Assembly: GCA_028023455.1 (NCBI GenBank)
Contig: JAQFVV010000112.1
Location: 4,163,465-4,227,464 of the forward strand
DNA: 64,000 nt
Origin: Epiperipatus broadwayi
Lineage: Eukaryota; Onychophora; Udeonychophora; Euonychophora; Peripatidae
Direction: 5' to 3'
This document shows, in pieces, positions 47,825 to 60,475 of this stretch. The position numbers were made by a program, and so were the translations under genes. The first letter of the stretch is position 1. Every line of letters starts with the position of its first letter. Below the pieces are notes generated by a model. It saw only the letters and a list, made by a program, of their open reading frames with translations, made no database searches and was not told where the DNA came from.

Positions 47825-47964
47825 TCCTATGTGGTTTAGTACAATGTTATAGTATTAGACTCAGAAAAGTAGGGTCCTAGGACTAATTCCAATAATGGCA
47901 CTTTGGGCACTCAAATGCCTTATGAACTCTTGAGCAATAAAGTCATTCAAATATTTACTTTACT
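47825..47964 (+). repeat. SINE-like repeat, tRNA-derived family 1
   Basis: Clearest member of family 1. An A-box-like tatgtggtttagtacaatgt is followed by a gggtcctaggactaattcc B-box region, then gcactttgggcactcaaatg and the tail ccttatgaactcttgagcaa, taaagtcattcaaatattta. Confidence 0.7.
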
Positions 47965-48704
47965 AATTGTATTTAATTAAAGAAAATAATTTGTGTTCTG
48001 ATTCTTTGAATTAATGCATGACAACTCTTTTAAATTCACCAATATCCCTAGTTACTTAATTAAAAGACTTGAGTTTCTATTTCAACTCAACAATCATTTA
48101 CAAACTTTTCAGTCTAAATTTATTTCTCTCTGTAACTACTTTTATATTTTAGATCAACAATCAACTCTTTTTTATACACCACTCTTTCTCTTACATATCC
48201 AAGTTTTTTCTAACATACTTTCCATTTTTTTCTTAAAAACATACTCCATCTAAGTTGTTTATATATTAATTCTCTTCATAAATAATTTTTTTTCATTTAC
48301 TATTTACAGCAGTTAGTCCTATCATTCTGATTTATTTTACTCTCACAGCTTGAAAGTCTCCCATTTTTTAAGCACAAATCTTCCTATTCAATATAAGATC
48401 ATATAAATAATGATAAAGCTGTATAAATGATCAATGGATGCCATATGGTTGTGCAAAATGGTCTTTTCTGACCATTTAGCTTAATGAACATAGAACACAT
48501 TTTTGCATTATAATCTTCAATTAACTACTCTATTTCAATTATATTGTCCAAGTTAATTCCTTGAATTTTTAAATATTCCAAAGTTTGAATCCAAAACCAC
48601 TTTTTTTTTGTTGGATTATATCGGTCTGACATTAAATATGTAATTGTATTAAAGTTATCCCTTTCAAATGTCTTCAATCTTATTTTTCCATTTTTCTAAT
48701 ATTC
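47965..48704. other. No recognised gene
   Basis: AT-rich sequence. A 79-codon plus-strand open frame (48014-48253) is low-complexity and hydrophobic without a family motif. Confidence 0.5.
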
Positions 48705-49180
48705 AAAAATTTAATGGTCTAGGTTCGATTCCCATGCTAGTACTGTCACTAGTCAGGTCAGCAATACTTGAAGAAGAGGGGATAATGATACTAACCTGTG
48801 TGCTATTACTAACAGTTGAATATTAAGGCTATAACCTTAAGACTATGTGCCTAGATGCGACAATAGGGACCTCTACAAATCTTAACACAAGATTAACTTT
48901 AAAAGACAAGAGCATATTGTGTTAAGATTTGTAAAGGTCCCTACTGTCACATCTAGGTGTATAGTCTTGAAGTCATAACCTTAATATATATTACTTAGAT
49001 AATGAGTATGCGCTTAACAAATTATTAATTACAACAGTTGAATGTAATTGGAATATTTCAATGAAGTTAAAATTTTCTAAAGACATTTAGTACTTATATT
49101 AGATGATGGAAAGAATCCAATATATAAATACAGCTAAAATACCATAATCACAAACTTCTTCAGGAAAACACTCTTTAAAC
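48705..49180 (+). repeat. SINE family 2, split by a 211-bp insertion
   Basis: The SINE head has a perfect B-box core ggttcgattcc (48722-48732). Its body runs to 48821 and resumes at 49033, judged by alignment with the uninterrupted copy at 11041-11290. The inserted segment is annotated separately. Confidence 0.75.
48822..49032. mobile_element. 211-bp foldback insertion with 11-bp target-site duplication
   Basis: Arms 48822-48890 and 48917-48987 are inverted copies (attaaggctataaccttaag ... cttgaagtcataaccttaat), with a 26-nt loop and a 45-bp tail. The sequence AACAGTTGAAT stands on both sides (48811-48821 and 49033-49043). The empty-site equivalent in the other SINE copy has a single aacagatgaat (11173-11183). 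An 11-bp duplication fits target-primed reverse transcription better than a cut-and-paste element. No coding content. Confidence 0.88.
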
Positions 49181-51588
49181 AAAAATTTGTAATTTATTAA
49201 AAGCATGATTAGCTATTGTAATTTATACTCTAATATCTTTATCACTATTTCGATTTTGAGATAAATAATTTCTATAATGCTTAAAGGCACCAGATATAAT
49301 TTTCTGCTCAACTAATTGCCACTTTTTACTTTTTCCATTTCCAACCACAATCATCACATTAGATTTTATATATATTTTCATCTCAAACTTTCTTTAAAAT
49401 TTATTAATTTTATTTCATGTTTTTTAAAATGGTTTTTAGTACAATAGAGTATGTTACAACAAACACTTCTATAATTAATAAATGATATAATGTACACCTT
49501 TTATCATAAAATCAAGACCTGAAAATGCACATAAAAGTAATAATGATCTTAGATTAATCCTAACTGAAGTAGTGGATGAACTAATTGACAGAACAGATAA
49601 ATAAATATCTGTAAATGATAATACCTAAATGTTGATTTCTTCACTATGTAAACATAGAAGCAATGCTGATACCGTCCTATTTAAGCATCATAGAAAATTT
49701 AGTTCATCCATTATGTAACATTGGTTAGTATCTAGATCATTACTAGAACACCCATTTTCATTATTTTATATAGTTTAATAAAATATGATCTCAATGAAAT
49801 AATATTGATGAAGTGATTATATTAGCCTAACAATAATCACTATTATTTATTTTTCTGGAATGAACATAAAAAAATTGTTTAGTACATATCAGATTTATTT
49901 ATTTGAGAGTAAGAATCTTTCTTAACATCTGGACCATGTTCTGCTTGAAGAACTGATTTGCCTAATATTATTATTCATTAAATATTAAATCACTAACATA
50001 TTAGCACAAAGTAGTGCATTTGAAACTAACTTTTGCACATCAGATGATTCTTACCACATATATAAATATAGTATACACTATGAATCATATTGGGAATGGA
50101 AACAAAGATTGTTATAAGTACTATTGAATGTTAAAATAACACATTAATAAAATAGCAAATTGGAAAACTGACACAAAAAATTCTATTACAAAAATAAAAA
50201 TATATATACATTGGCATTATATAGCATGCATATTTGTAAATCTCTCTGGCTAGGTTTACTACCTTACTTAATCCCATAACCATATATAAAAATCACAAAC
50301 AAAAAATAAATTAGTGTAATATTTTCTTAATGAGCAGTAAGAATATACTATAAAGAGCACAGAAAAAATACAGAAAATATACAATTTTAAAAAGAAGGTA
50401 AAAAAATGGTGCAGAGTTTTCAAACTAACTTTTATGTTATCAAACTCCTGCTAGCATATTAAAAATATTTTTAATTGAATGTATTTCTTGAAGTGTTTAG
50501 CAAAGCTCTTACCTGTATTTCATTGTTTACTATTATCTTTAATATTACTTTTGGTCTCACCATCTGATTTTGTTGTGCAGCATACATAATTTTGAAAAAT
50601 ACACGTTTGATAGCATTTGGAGTAATCTTTATACTTACAATGTAAATCTTTCAATTTGGAAGATTTTTCTTTCAGGCATTGCTATTTCTCACAGCAATAA
50701 TATTATATCCATGGTTCTCCTAAATCTCATCTGTTGCATATTTAATTTATCCATGGTGTCAGTTTTATATTAATGACTTTTCTGAATTCTAGTTTATCTA
50801 CAGCTATTTCATTGGTACATAGGCTATTAATTCAGAAACACATTTTATCATGTTGAACAGACTGTAAAGACTATATACCATTCTAAGACTCCATATCCAG
50901 TATTTCACCAGAAATAAACTTTTAGATAGTAGACAAAAACCCAATTAAGAATTGATTTTAACATATATCTTTACAATACATATACATGGAGGATAATTTT
51001 GATTATAGCAGAAATTTAAAATGATAATAATAACTTAGCTTGGTTCCCTCAGAACTCTTAATATTAACTTGTTTGTGGACATTTCTGCAGATTCTTTAGG
51101 AAGTTATATATATTTAATGTCTTCAAACACTATATTCTTTGTTTTTGATAAACAAAAATCAGATTTCTTCAACTCAGTGATTACCAATTCCACTTCAATT
51201 ATCTTGCATTAGCAACTGAATAAATTAAGAATTGAAGTGCAACAAATTCTGGTATTATTTTAGATCATTATATAACTACAGAATCTATGTTGATCTGACA
51301 TCCAGAAGAATGCTACATGTTTAAACAGGTGATTGATTCAAAACTCATTTTAACACGAGGAACAAGCAGTAGGCAGACTATGCCATCCTTAGGCTCTGTA
51401 TATAATAATCATTACATAGTAGATAACAAAACAATTAAGGTTTGAATTTAGCACAACAACAATTAAAACTGATGACAACTTATAGTTTTATATGCTGGTT
51501 TAGCTTGATTATACCAGTAAAAACTTAATATTAGTTTTTTTGTGGTCACTTCCACTGATTCCTTGAGAAGGTATATATATATATATAT
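49181..51588. other. No recognised gene
   Basis: AT-rich sequence ending in a (TA)n tract (51571-51588) at the border of the LTR element. No motif-bearing open frame. Confidence 0.5.
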
Positions 51589-54002
51589 TGTAATGGGATG
51601 GGGGTATTGAAAGGTTGGTGGAAAGTAAGTTTTTTAACTGGGTGATGGCAAAACATCATCACTCGCAGTCCATTTGAGATTTAAAATATAAATAGTATAA
51701 TAAGGGTAAAATATATTTAAGGGAACATGAGATTATAATCTATGAGATCAAAAAATCTGTGAACATTGAGAGATCAAAAGCTAACTCAGAAGAGCAACTA
51801 AAGCATAATTATTATCAACTAGCATTATAAAGTAAATATCAGTAAATACTCGAGAGAAATAACCATCCATCATCATTAATGGGAATAAACAAATTAGTAC
51901 AATAAAATATATAAATCAACAGTCAACCTTGTGACTGGATTGAAAATGGGTCTTCTGTAGACCAGGCTAACTATTGAGCCTTTGCCAGCTTGGGCAATTA
52001 TATAAACATAACTTAGATGCACCAATTTAGTGCCGATCCATTAAAATACACAATAATCAGAAATAGAACAATAATGCTGGGACATTTAAAGCATGCTGAT
52101 CATCATCAATGTTCTGGCCACTAAAGTACTATTAATGTACTGGCCAACTATAAACTTAACTTTTAATAAGACTAAAGTAAAATAAAAGATAGTGCATGGG
52201 CTTTAAAGAGTATCCTCTTTTGCACCAACCAGGATGATGATGATCATCTCTGGATGCCCAAAGCACTAAACACATCCCCATTTATCCGTGTCCAAAATCT
52301 AGCTCAGAGAACATGGACTCTATTACTGTATGTGAACAAGAGATGATGGAATACAATTTTAACAATTAAATATAGGTTTATTAATAACAATAAAATAAAT
52401 GATTAAGGTCTTATAAGGGTTCTGATTTTGAAAAGTATTCAATAATAAAAGTCATTACACTGTAATTTACAATATTACTACAAAATTCACGTTATTACAT
52501 CAATTTACATTATTTCTTAATTAGTTTCTATAAACGCATATATATATCTGTACACAGACGTGCGTTTTATAATATACAAGGAATACATTCCAATTAACAT
52601 AAAATGATTATATAAAAAAAAGAAGTTAAACTTTACATGTATATGCGCACAGACGCGCGATTTAGGTATATACAATTAATATTAAAAAAAAAATGAATTG
52701 ACATTTAATCAAAAAAATATTAAAAATTTACATATATGAATGTGCGTGTATATACGCACACTGACTTTTATCTATTTCAACTCGTTACAATAATATTATA
52801 TTTTTTCATAATTAATTCATTTGGAAAACACAAATTTTACACTTATAAGTGTGTATCAATATATAAAAAAATCAGTTTAACAAATTCTATTATAGCTTTC
52901 TTTTATTCTTTTACAAAAAATATATAGTCAATTTTCCAGAGGTTAGAAAGCTTTTATTAGGTTACCTCTTAACGAATTATCAATGTCTTTAAATTTAAAA
53001 ATATAGATTTAAAAATGTCCATCAAATAAATTATTGAAAAACAACTCACTTTTGTATGCAAGTTTATCTGTGCTTCTCTTCGCATATGTAGACACAGCAG
53101 CATACATATAATTACTTCTTTATTCAGCTGCTCTCTTGGGCAAGCTGTTTTTTTTTTTTTTGGTCATTCCAGGAAATTGTCATCATCAGGTAAAAGTACA
53201 TAATTCAGGTATGGTTGGCTTTTTCCTTTCTGTAGTCAGTTCCACTTATACTTGGATTTTGTAAACTTCAGGTCAGCAAGCTGTTTTCCAGAACACTTTT
53301 AAGGCTATGAATTACAAAGAATCTTGACCCATTTCCTCCATGTAAATTCAAACTCCTCCAGTGAAATGTAAAGCAGCCACTTCCTTGCATTCTTAAATCC
53401 TCATGGCAGTTCTCTTGATAATTATACTAGCCATCCTTGCAGCTAGCTTTACTATGGCTATTTTCTGCTACAGTTACCAACTCTTCACAAAATACTTGAG
53501 CCAACTTTATAGCTAGCTCTTCTGCTAACTCTTATAAAACTGCCAGCCAAACTGTTCTCTTTAAATTCCCTCTCCAGACTGGAGATAATTTGTTATCAGC
53601 CCTTTTATAGAATCATCTAAGGTGATAACAGCAGCTTGATTAAAAACAGAGTTTTTATTTTTATCTCTCTAATCCCTTTAAAAACATATATGTTTTTAAT
53701 TAATTAAAAAATTTTCAAAAACAAGTATTGTGTTTTTACATTTCACAATCAGAATAATAATTAATAATACAATATTTATATTTATTCAGACCTTTTTTAA
53801 AAGTTTAATTTATATAACAATTTTTATTTTAAATCAGAGTTATTTTTTTAACCCTTTACTTATCATTATTTTATTTTAGGAAATATAAAAAAAATCTACA
53901 AAAATTTATTCTGTGTTTATTTCTACTTTTCCTTTATTTTCCATATATATATATACACACACTATATTATTATGGGTGTACTATGTAACCCAACTGGTTA
54001 CA
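51589..54002 (-). mobile_element. Long terminal repeat, copy 1 (probable 3' LTR)
   Basis: A 2414-bp sequence beginning TGTAATGGGATGGGGG and ending CCAACTGGTTACA, hence TG...CA bounded. It is repeated almost identically at 54920-57319, with only scattered substitutions and small indels (for example a longer T run near 53149). No long open frame. Strand is inferred from a primer-binding-site-like word at the inner edge of copy 2. A 20-base perfectly alternating pyrimidine-purine stretch lies at 52741-52760. Confidence 0.85.
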
Positions 54003-54919
54003 TTGCCCCGGTCTGAGGGAAAAGGAAAATAGAAATGAAACACCTTTTTAACAATATTTACATAATTTACATATATAATGAAAACAAAGTTCATATCTAA
54101 AACTATGTACTCATCAATTTTTTTAGAGATCTGACAGACATCTGACAGTTAACAGAATGAATAGTGATCTGCAATTTTGAGATAGATAAAGAATTCAGCC
54201 ATTGGACTGTAAGTACACAATGCACCATGAACACCAAGAGTGCTACCTCAAATGAGACACTATAAGCTACTACAACCCATGATAAAGATAATGCAAAATC
54301 ATTGCAAAGCCCTCTTTCATGGAGGGTCTGGAAAATACAAAACTATGCCCTGCTTCTTTTGAGTCTTATGGGCTGGAAAATACAAGCTATGCCTTGCTCC
54401 TTTTCTTTGGAGACTTAGAGGCTGGAATCATGGCAGGACTATGTTAACTGCCTTATCACTCACAATATGAAATATAAAAAAATAGGTTGGAGCAAATAGT
54501 GGAGATACAACACCCTCAGAGCTGCATGAAAACATTGCATTCTCAAGCCAATGACAAAAATCTCCATCCATCATCAAAACTAAAAATACAGCTAAACAAA
54601 CTTCAACAATCAAACACCAAATCCAATCTCCAAAATCATTGATTTTCTATTTAACTCTAAACATGAACCTCTCCAAACATACATGAAAATTACTATTTTA
54701 TAATCATCATCAATACTCTTGTCACAAATTTCACAGTAATTTGCAAAATTAATTCTGCATAAAATGCATATTTTTTTCTTTCTCAGTCATGGTTTGAGAT
54801 CAAGTTGATAATTTTGAAGTGATGATCACCAGCATGTGATCATCATCAGCCATACGTTGGACAGCCATCTATAATGATTGCACAGTACATGATCATCGGC
54901 CCTCAGTTAGGTAACCATT
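54003..54919 (-). mobile_element. Internal region between the two LTRs (917 bp)
   Basis: Only 917 bp lie between the paired LTRs, far less than a coding retrotransposon needs. The longest open frame (minus, 54428-54613, 61 codons) has no gag, protease, RT or integrase motif. This makes the element a non-autonomous derivative or an internally deleted copy. On the minus strand it begins, two bases after the LTR, with TGGTTACCTAAC. It ends with agaccggggcaa before the other LTR. Confidence 0.7.
54898..54917 (-). promoter_or_regulatory. Candidate primer-binding site
   Basis: On the minus strand, two bases after the LTR end (...TTACA-AA), the word TGGTTACCTAACTGAGG begins with the TGG expected opposite a tRNA CCA end. 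I do not recognise which tRNA would match the rest. The plus-strand alternative after copy 1 (TTGCCCCGG) lacks TGG. Confidence 0.4.
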
Positions 54920-57319
54920 TGTAATGGGATGGGGGTATCGAAAGGTTGGTGGAAAGTAGGTTTTTTAACTGGGTGATGGCAAAACATCATCACTCGCAGT
55001 CCATTTGAGATTTAAAATATAAATAGTATAATAAGGGTAAAATATATTTAAGGGAACATGAGATTATAATCTCTGAGATCAAAAAATCTGTGAACATTGA
55101 GAGATCAAAAGCTAACTCAGAAGAGCAACTAAAGCATAATTATTATCAACCAGCATTATAAAGTAAATATCAGTAAATACTCAAGAGAAATAACCATCCA
55201 TCATCATTAATGGGAATAAACAAATTAGTACAATAAAATACATAAATCAACAGTCAACCTTGTGACTGGATTGAAAATGGGTCTTCTGTAGACCAGGCTA
55301 ACTTTTGAGCCTTTGCCAGCTTGGGCAATTGTATAAACATAACTTGGATGCACCAGCTTAGTGCCCATCCATTAAAATACACAATAATCAGAAATATAAC
55401 AATAATGCTGGGACATTTAAAGCATGCTGATCATCATCAATGCTCTGACCACTAAAGTACTATTAATGTACTGGCCAACTATAAACTTAACTTTTAATAA
55501 GACTAAAGTAAAATAAAAGATAGTGCATGGGCTTTAAAGAGTATCCTCTTTTGCACCAACCAGGATGATGGTGATCATCTCTGGATGCCCAAAGCACTAA
55601 ACACATCCCCATTTATCCGTGTCCAAAATCTAGCTCAGAGAACATGGGCTCTATTACTGTATGTGAACAAGAGATGATGGAATACAATTTTAACAATTAA
55701 ATATAGATTTATTAATAACAATAAAATAAATGATTAAGGTCTTATAAGGGTTCTGATTTTGAAAAGTATTCAATAATAAAAGTCATTACACTGTAATTTA
55801 CGATACTATAAAATTCACGTTATTACATCAATTTACATTATTTCTTAATTAGTTTCTATAAACGCATATATATATCTGTACACAGACGTGCATTTTATAA
55901 TATACAAGGAATACATTCCAATTAACATAAAATGATTATATAAAAAAAAGAAGTTAAACTTTACATGTATATGTGCACAGACGCGTGATTTAGGTATATA
56001 CAATTAATATTAAAAAAAATGAATTGACATTTAATCAAAAAAATATTAAAAATTTACATATATGAATGTGCGTGTATATACGCACACTGACTTTTATCTA
56101 TTTCAACTCGTTACAATAATATTATATTTTTTCATAATTCATTCATTTGGAAAACACAAATTTCACACTTATAAGTGTGTATCAATATATAAAAAAATCA
56201 GTTTAACAACTTCTATTACAGCTTTCTTTTATTCTTTTACAAAAAATATATAGTCAATTTTCCAGAGGTTAGAAAGCTTTTATTAGGTTACCTCTTAACG
56301 AATTATCAATGTCTTTAAATTTAAAAATATAGATTTAAAAATGTCCATCAAATAAATTACTGAAAAACAACTCACTTTTGTATGCAAGTTTATCTGTGCT
56401 TCTCTTCGCATATGTAGACACAGCAGCATACGTATAATTACTTCTTTATTCAGCTGCTCTCTTGGGCAAGCTGTTTTTTTGGTCATTCCAGGAAATTGTC
56501 ATCATCAGGTAAAAGTACATAATCCAGGTATGGTTGGCTTTTTCCTTTCTGTAGTCAGTTCCACTTATACTTAGATTTTGTAAACTTCAGGTCAGCAAGC
56601 TGTTTTCCAGAACACTTTTAAGGCTATGAATTACAAAGAATCTTGACCCATTTCCTCCATGTAAATTCAAACTCCTCCAGTGAAATGTAAAGCAGCCACT
56701 TCCTTGCATTCTTAAATCCTCATGGCAGTTCTCTTGATAATTATACTAGCCATCCTTGCAGCTAGCTTTACTATGGCCATTTTCTGCTACAGTTACCAAC
56801 TCTTCACAAAATACTTGAGCCAACTTTATAGCTAGCTCTTCTGCTAACTCTTATAAAAAACTGCCAGCTAAACTGTTCTCTTTAAATTCCCTCTCCAGAC
56901 TGGAGATAATTTGTTATCAGCCCTTTTATAGAATCATCTAAGGTGATAACAGCAGCTTGATTAAAAACAGAGTTTTTATTTTTATCTCACTAATCCCTTT
57001 AAAAACATATATGTTTTAATTAGTTAAAAATTTTTCAAAAACAAGTATTGTGTTTTTACATTTCACAATCAGAATAATAATAACAATACAATATTTATAT
57101 TTATTAAGACCTTTTTTAACATTTAAATTATATACCAATTTTTATTTTAATCAGAGTTATTTTTTTAACCCTTTGCTTATCATTATTTTATTTTAGCAAA
57201 TATAAAAAAAATATCTATAAAAATTTATTCTGTGTTTATTTCTACTTTTCCTTTATTTTCCATATATATATACACACACTATATTATTATGGGTGTACCA
57301 TGTAACCCAACCGGTTACA
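54920..57319 (-). mobile_element. Long terminal repeat, copy 2 (probable 5' LTR)
   Basis: A 2400-bp near-duplicate of copy 1, with the same TG and CA ends. The whole element (51589-57319) is flanked by ATAT on both sides (51585-51588, 57320-57323). This fits a 4-bp duplication but is weak because both sides are TA-rich microsatellites. Confidence 0.85.
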
Positions 57320-57331
57320 ATATATATATTT

Positions 57332-59960
57332 TGTAACAGGATGGGGTGGGTGATGGCAAATCATGAATTGAACTGGGGTGATGGAAAATCATCATCACTC
57401 CCAGTCCACTTAAAATGAAATATTTACAAAAAGTATATCAGTAATAAAATGAGATTAGAAATCTCTGAGAACATTGTGAGATCATCCAGCTAACTCATAA
57501 GAGCAACTATAATAATTAATTATCAACAGCATTATAAATAAAAGTATGAATACTCAAGAGAAATAACCATCCATCATCATCATTGAGGGGAATACACAAA
57601 TCAGTACAATATATCAGAATAAAATCAACAGACCATCTTGTGGCTGGATTGAAAATGGGTCTTGGCTCTTCTTTAGACCAGGCTAAGTATTGAGCTTATG
57701 CCAGCTTGGGCAATTATATAAACATAACTTGGATGCACCACCTTAGTGCCCATCCATTAAAATACACAACTAGAAAATCTAAACAATAATGCTGGGCCAT
57801 TAAAACATGCTGATCATCATCAATGTTCATGCCACTTGTACTGGCCAACTATAAGCTTAAATTTTTAACAAGGCTGAACTAAAATAAAATATAGTGCATG
57901 GGCTTTAAAGAATATCCTCTTTTGCGCCAACCAGGATGATGATTGATCATCTCTGGATGCCCAAAGCACTAAACACATCCCCATTTATCCATGTCAGCAT
58001 CTAGCTCAGGAACACAAGCTCTATTACTGTATGTGACCAAGAGATGATGGAATACAATTTTTAACAATTACATATAAGTTTATTAATAACAACAAAAATA
58101 AATAAGGTCTCATAAGGGTTCTGATTTTGAATGACACACAATAATAAAGTCATCATTCTATAATTTACAAGATTACTACAAAATTCAAGTTATTGCATTA
58201 ATTTACATAATTCCTATTCAAAATTTAAATTGTTACATTGATTTACAAAATTAAAATTTACAATCCAAGTTATTACTATGGTTTACATATATAGGCGCAC
58301 AGACGCGCGATTTAGAATATACAATTAATCTATTTCAATTGACATTCAATAACAACAAAAAATGATTACAATTTACATATATGTTATAATTGACAACATA
58401 CGCACATATACATGTGTGTGCGTGAAATAACCTATTTGACTTGTTACAAAACAATTATCAAAATCTTAAATTATATACAATACAATACAATGAATGATTG
58501 AAGTTTCAGTTAAATGAAATACATTTTACATACTAGGTTTACTGAAACACGTATATATAATTTGCACAGACGTGCGAAATATTAATTTATATACATAACA
58601 TTTGTATTTATCACAATGAAATTATTAAAGATTATTCCGCAATTTAATTCTCTTTGCTGAATATAATCTTTTTCTTTAAAATAAGAACTATCAAATTTTT
58701 GACAGTTAATTGATTTAAAAAGTCTTTTTCTTGATTATTAATTATAACTTTCTTTGGAGTTTTTTTTTTTTTTCTAAATTATAAATATAACTTTAAACAG
58801 TTTTTTTTTTCTTTAATAAACGATTTTAAACTAATATCGTTTTATATATTTCTATCAGTTATAAAAATGTCATTTTACTAAGGAAATTGTTTAAAACTTC
58901 CTTATCATATATAACGCTACTCACCACCAGCTGTATATACGTTTATCCGTGTTTCTCTGCCTTTATCTGACACAGCATACGTGTAATTAATTCTTCAGCA
59001 AGCTGGAAGAATTTTTTTGATGAGTTTGGTTTTAGTGATTGTCATCATCAGGTAAAAGTATATAATTCCAGTAATTTGTTGGCATACCATGAGATTTCTT
59101 TTGTAGTCCAAGCATTTGTCAAGCTGTCTTCTAGAACATATTTAAGCAGCTAGTTGATGCACTTGAAGTGACCCTGGCTTCATGAATCAAAACTGCAGTA
59201 AACTATAAGGCAGCTACTGGACTGTCCTTAGATCTTCATAGGAGCTTTATATAACTCTGCTAGCTATTTTCTCCTCATTTTTTTTTCTTTTTTTTAAAGG
59301 CTATTGATTCAGAAGTGACCCAGCTTCAAAACCAAAACTCCTGTGAAGGAAAATAGTAGCAGCTCCTCCCTTCAGCAACATTATTAGTTCATGGTAGCTT
59401 TTCTGCAAATTCTCTGGTCAGCTACAACCAACTGCTGCACGTTATCAAGTTGCAGTAAAATATTGCAACCAACTCTGCAGCTGACCTTTCTTACAAAAAT
59501 TATTATTCAAAACTGGAGCTAATCCTGTTATCAGCCCTTTTATAGACTCATCTAAGATGATAACAGCAGCTTGATTAAAAACAGAGTTTTTATTTTTATC
59601 TCACTAATCTCTTGGAATCTATATACATGTTTTCATTTAGACAATAAAAATTTAAAAATTAATTAAAAATTTCAAAAATACAATAAGGTGTTTTTAAATT
59701 TCAAAATCAGAGTAATAATTAATAATAATGCAATGTTTATATTTATTCAGACCTTTTTAAAATATTAATTTCATAATGAAATTTTACTTTAAGCCCAGAG
59801 TTATTTAACCCTTTATTTATTATGGTTTTATTTTAGGAAATATAAAAAAAAATATCTACAAAAATTTATTCTGTGTTTATTTCTACTTTTCCTTTATTTT
59901 ACACATATATATATTCACATCACTATATTAGTGTGTGCGATGTAACCCAACTGGTTACCA
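57332..59960 (-). mobile_element. Diverged LTR copy 3 (solo)
   Basis: A 2629-bp relative of the LTR that starts TGTAACAGGATGGGG only 12 bp after copy 2. It ends CCAACTGGTTACCA. Landmarks occur in the same order as in copies 1 and 2, for example ccaggatgatgattgatcat, tgcccaaagcactaaacaca and gataacagcagcttgattaa. It is clearly more diverged and has its own insertions, for example around 59100-59400. No matching partner or internal region is attached, so a solo LTR of an older insertion is likely. Confidence 0.8.
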
Positions 59961-60019
59961 TATATATATAATTAAAAACCAGTCATCACTTAGAATTGAT
60001 ATTGGGATTGCCCAATATC

Positions 60020-60475
60020 ACTATATATAAATTATAGGAGATTTGAACACCAACTTTCAAGTTCCCTTCAGTCATCCACTCCATCTCGTACAACCAATAC
60101 CTATGACCAAACACATTTGAAAAAGGATAAATGATCTCCAATATATGTATTTCATGTTGAAGCAGCACTCATCAGTTGGCTCAGATTATCATCTCCCACA
60201 CATATATACAATAGTGTTCAGTTTATATTAAGATAGCAAATCTTCAAATTTTATGATTTGCTATCTTAATATAAACCGAGCATTGATTGTATATATGTGT
60301 GGGAGATGATGATCTGGACTAACTGATGAATGCTGTTACATATATTAAAGATCATTTATCTTGTTCACATGTGTGTGGTCAGGTGTACTGGTTATATGAA
60401 ATGGAGTTGATGGCTGAAAGGAGCTTGAAAGTCTGTATTCAAATCCCCTATAATTATATATAAATTCCAGGTATA
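60020..60475. repeat. Head-to-head pair of hammerhead-bearing repeats (copies F and G)
   Basis: Copy F (minus, about 60020-60252) and copy G (plus, about 60255-60475) are inverted, meeting at the tgctatcttaatataaac ends with almost no spacer. They form a palindrome of about 455 bp. Copy G has lost part of helix II and the GAAA core by a deletion after ATGCTG (60330-60336). Its CTGATGA is at 60323-60329. Copy F retains a whole ribozyme. Confidence 0.85.
60131..60191 (-). ncRNA. Type I hammerhead ribozyme with intact catalytic core (copy F)
   Basis: On the minus strand CTGATGA (plus 60169-60175) and GAAA (plus 60150-60153) are both intact. Helix II is GTGCT...ACAT with one C-A mismatch. Helix III is the minimal AT/AT hairpin ending in the ATA triplet. 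Helix I pairs GCCAA with TTGGA, plus an outer AATCT/AGAT pairing across an internal loop. Predicted cleavage lies between plus positions 60142 and 60141. This is the only full-length-context copy with both cores intact, so it is the best candidate for activity. Confidence 0.72.

Noticed and set aside
54003-54919. A gene located between two segmental duplicates
   Set aside because: No open frame with motifs. TG...CA ends, a TGG word beside the LTR and related solo copies fit an LTR element better.
52736-56253. Matching 63-codon open frames at 52736-52927 and 56062-56253 as a conserved small gene
   Set aside because: They are the same position in two near-identical LTRs. Conservation reflects recent duplication, and the peptide has no motif.
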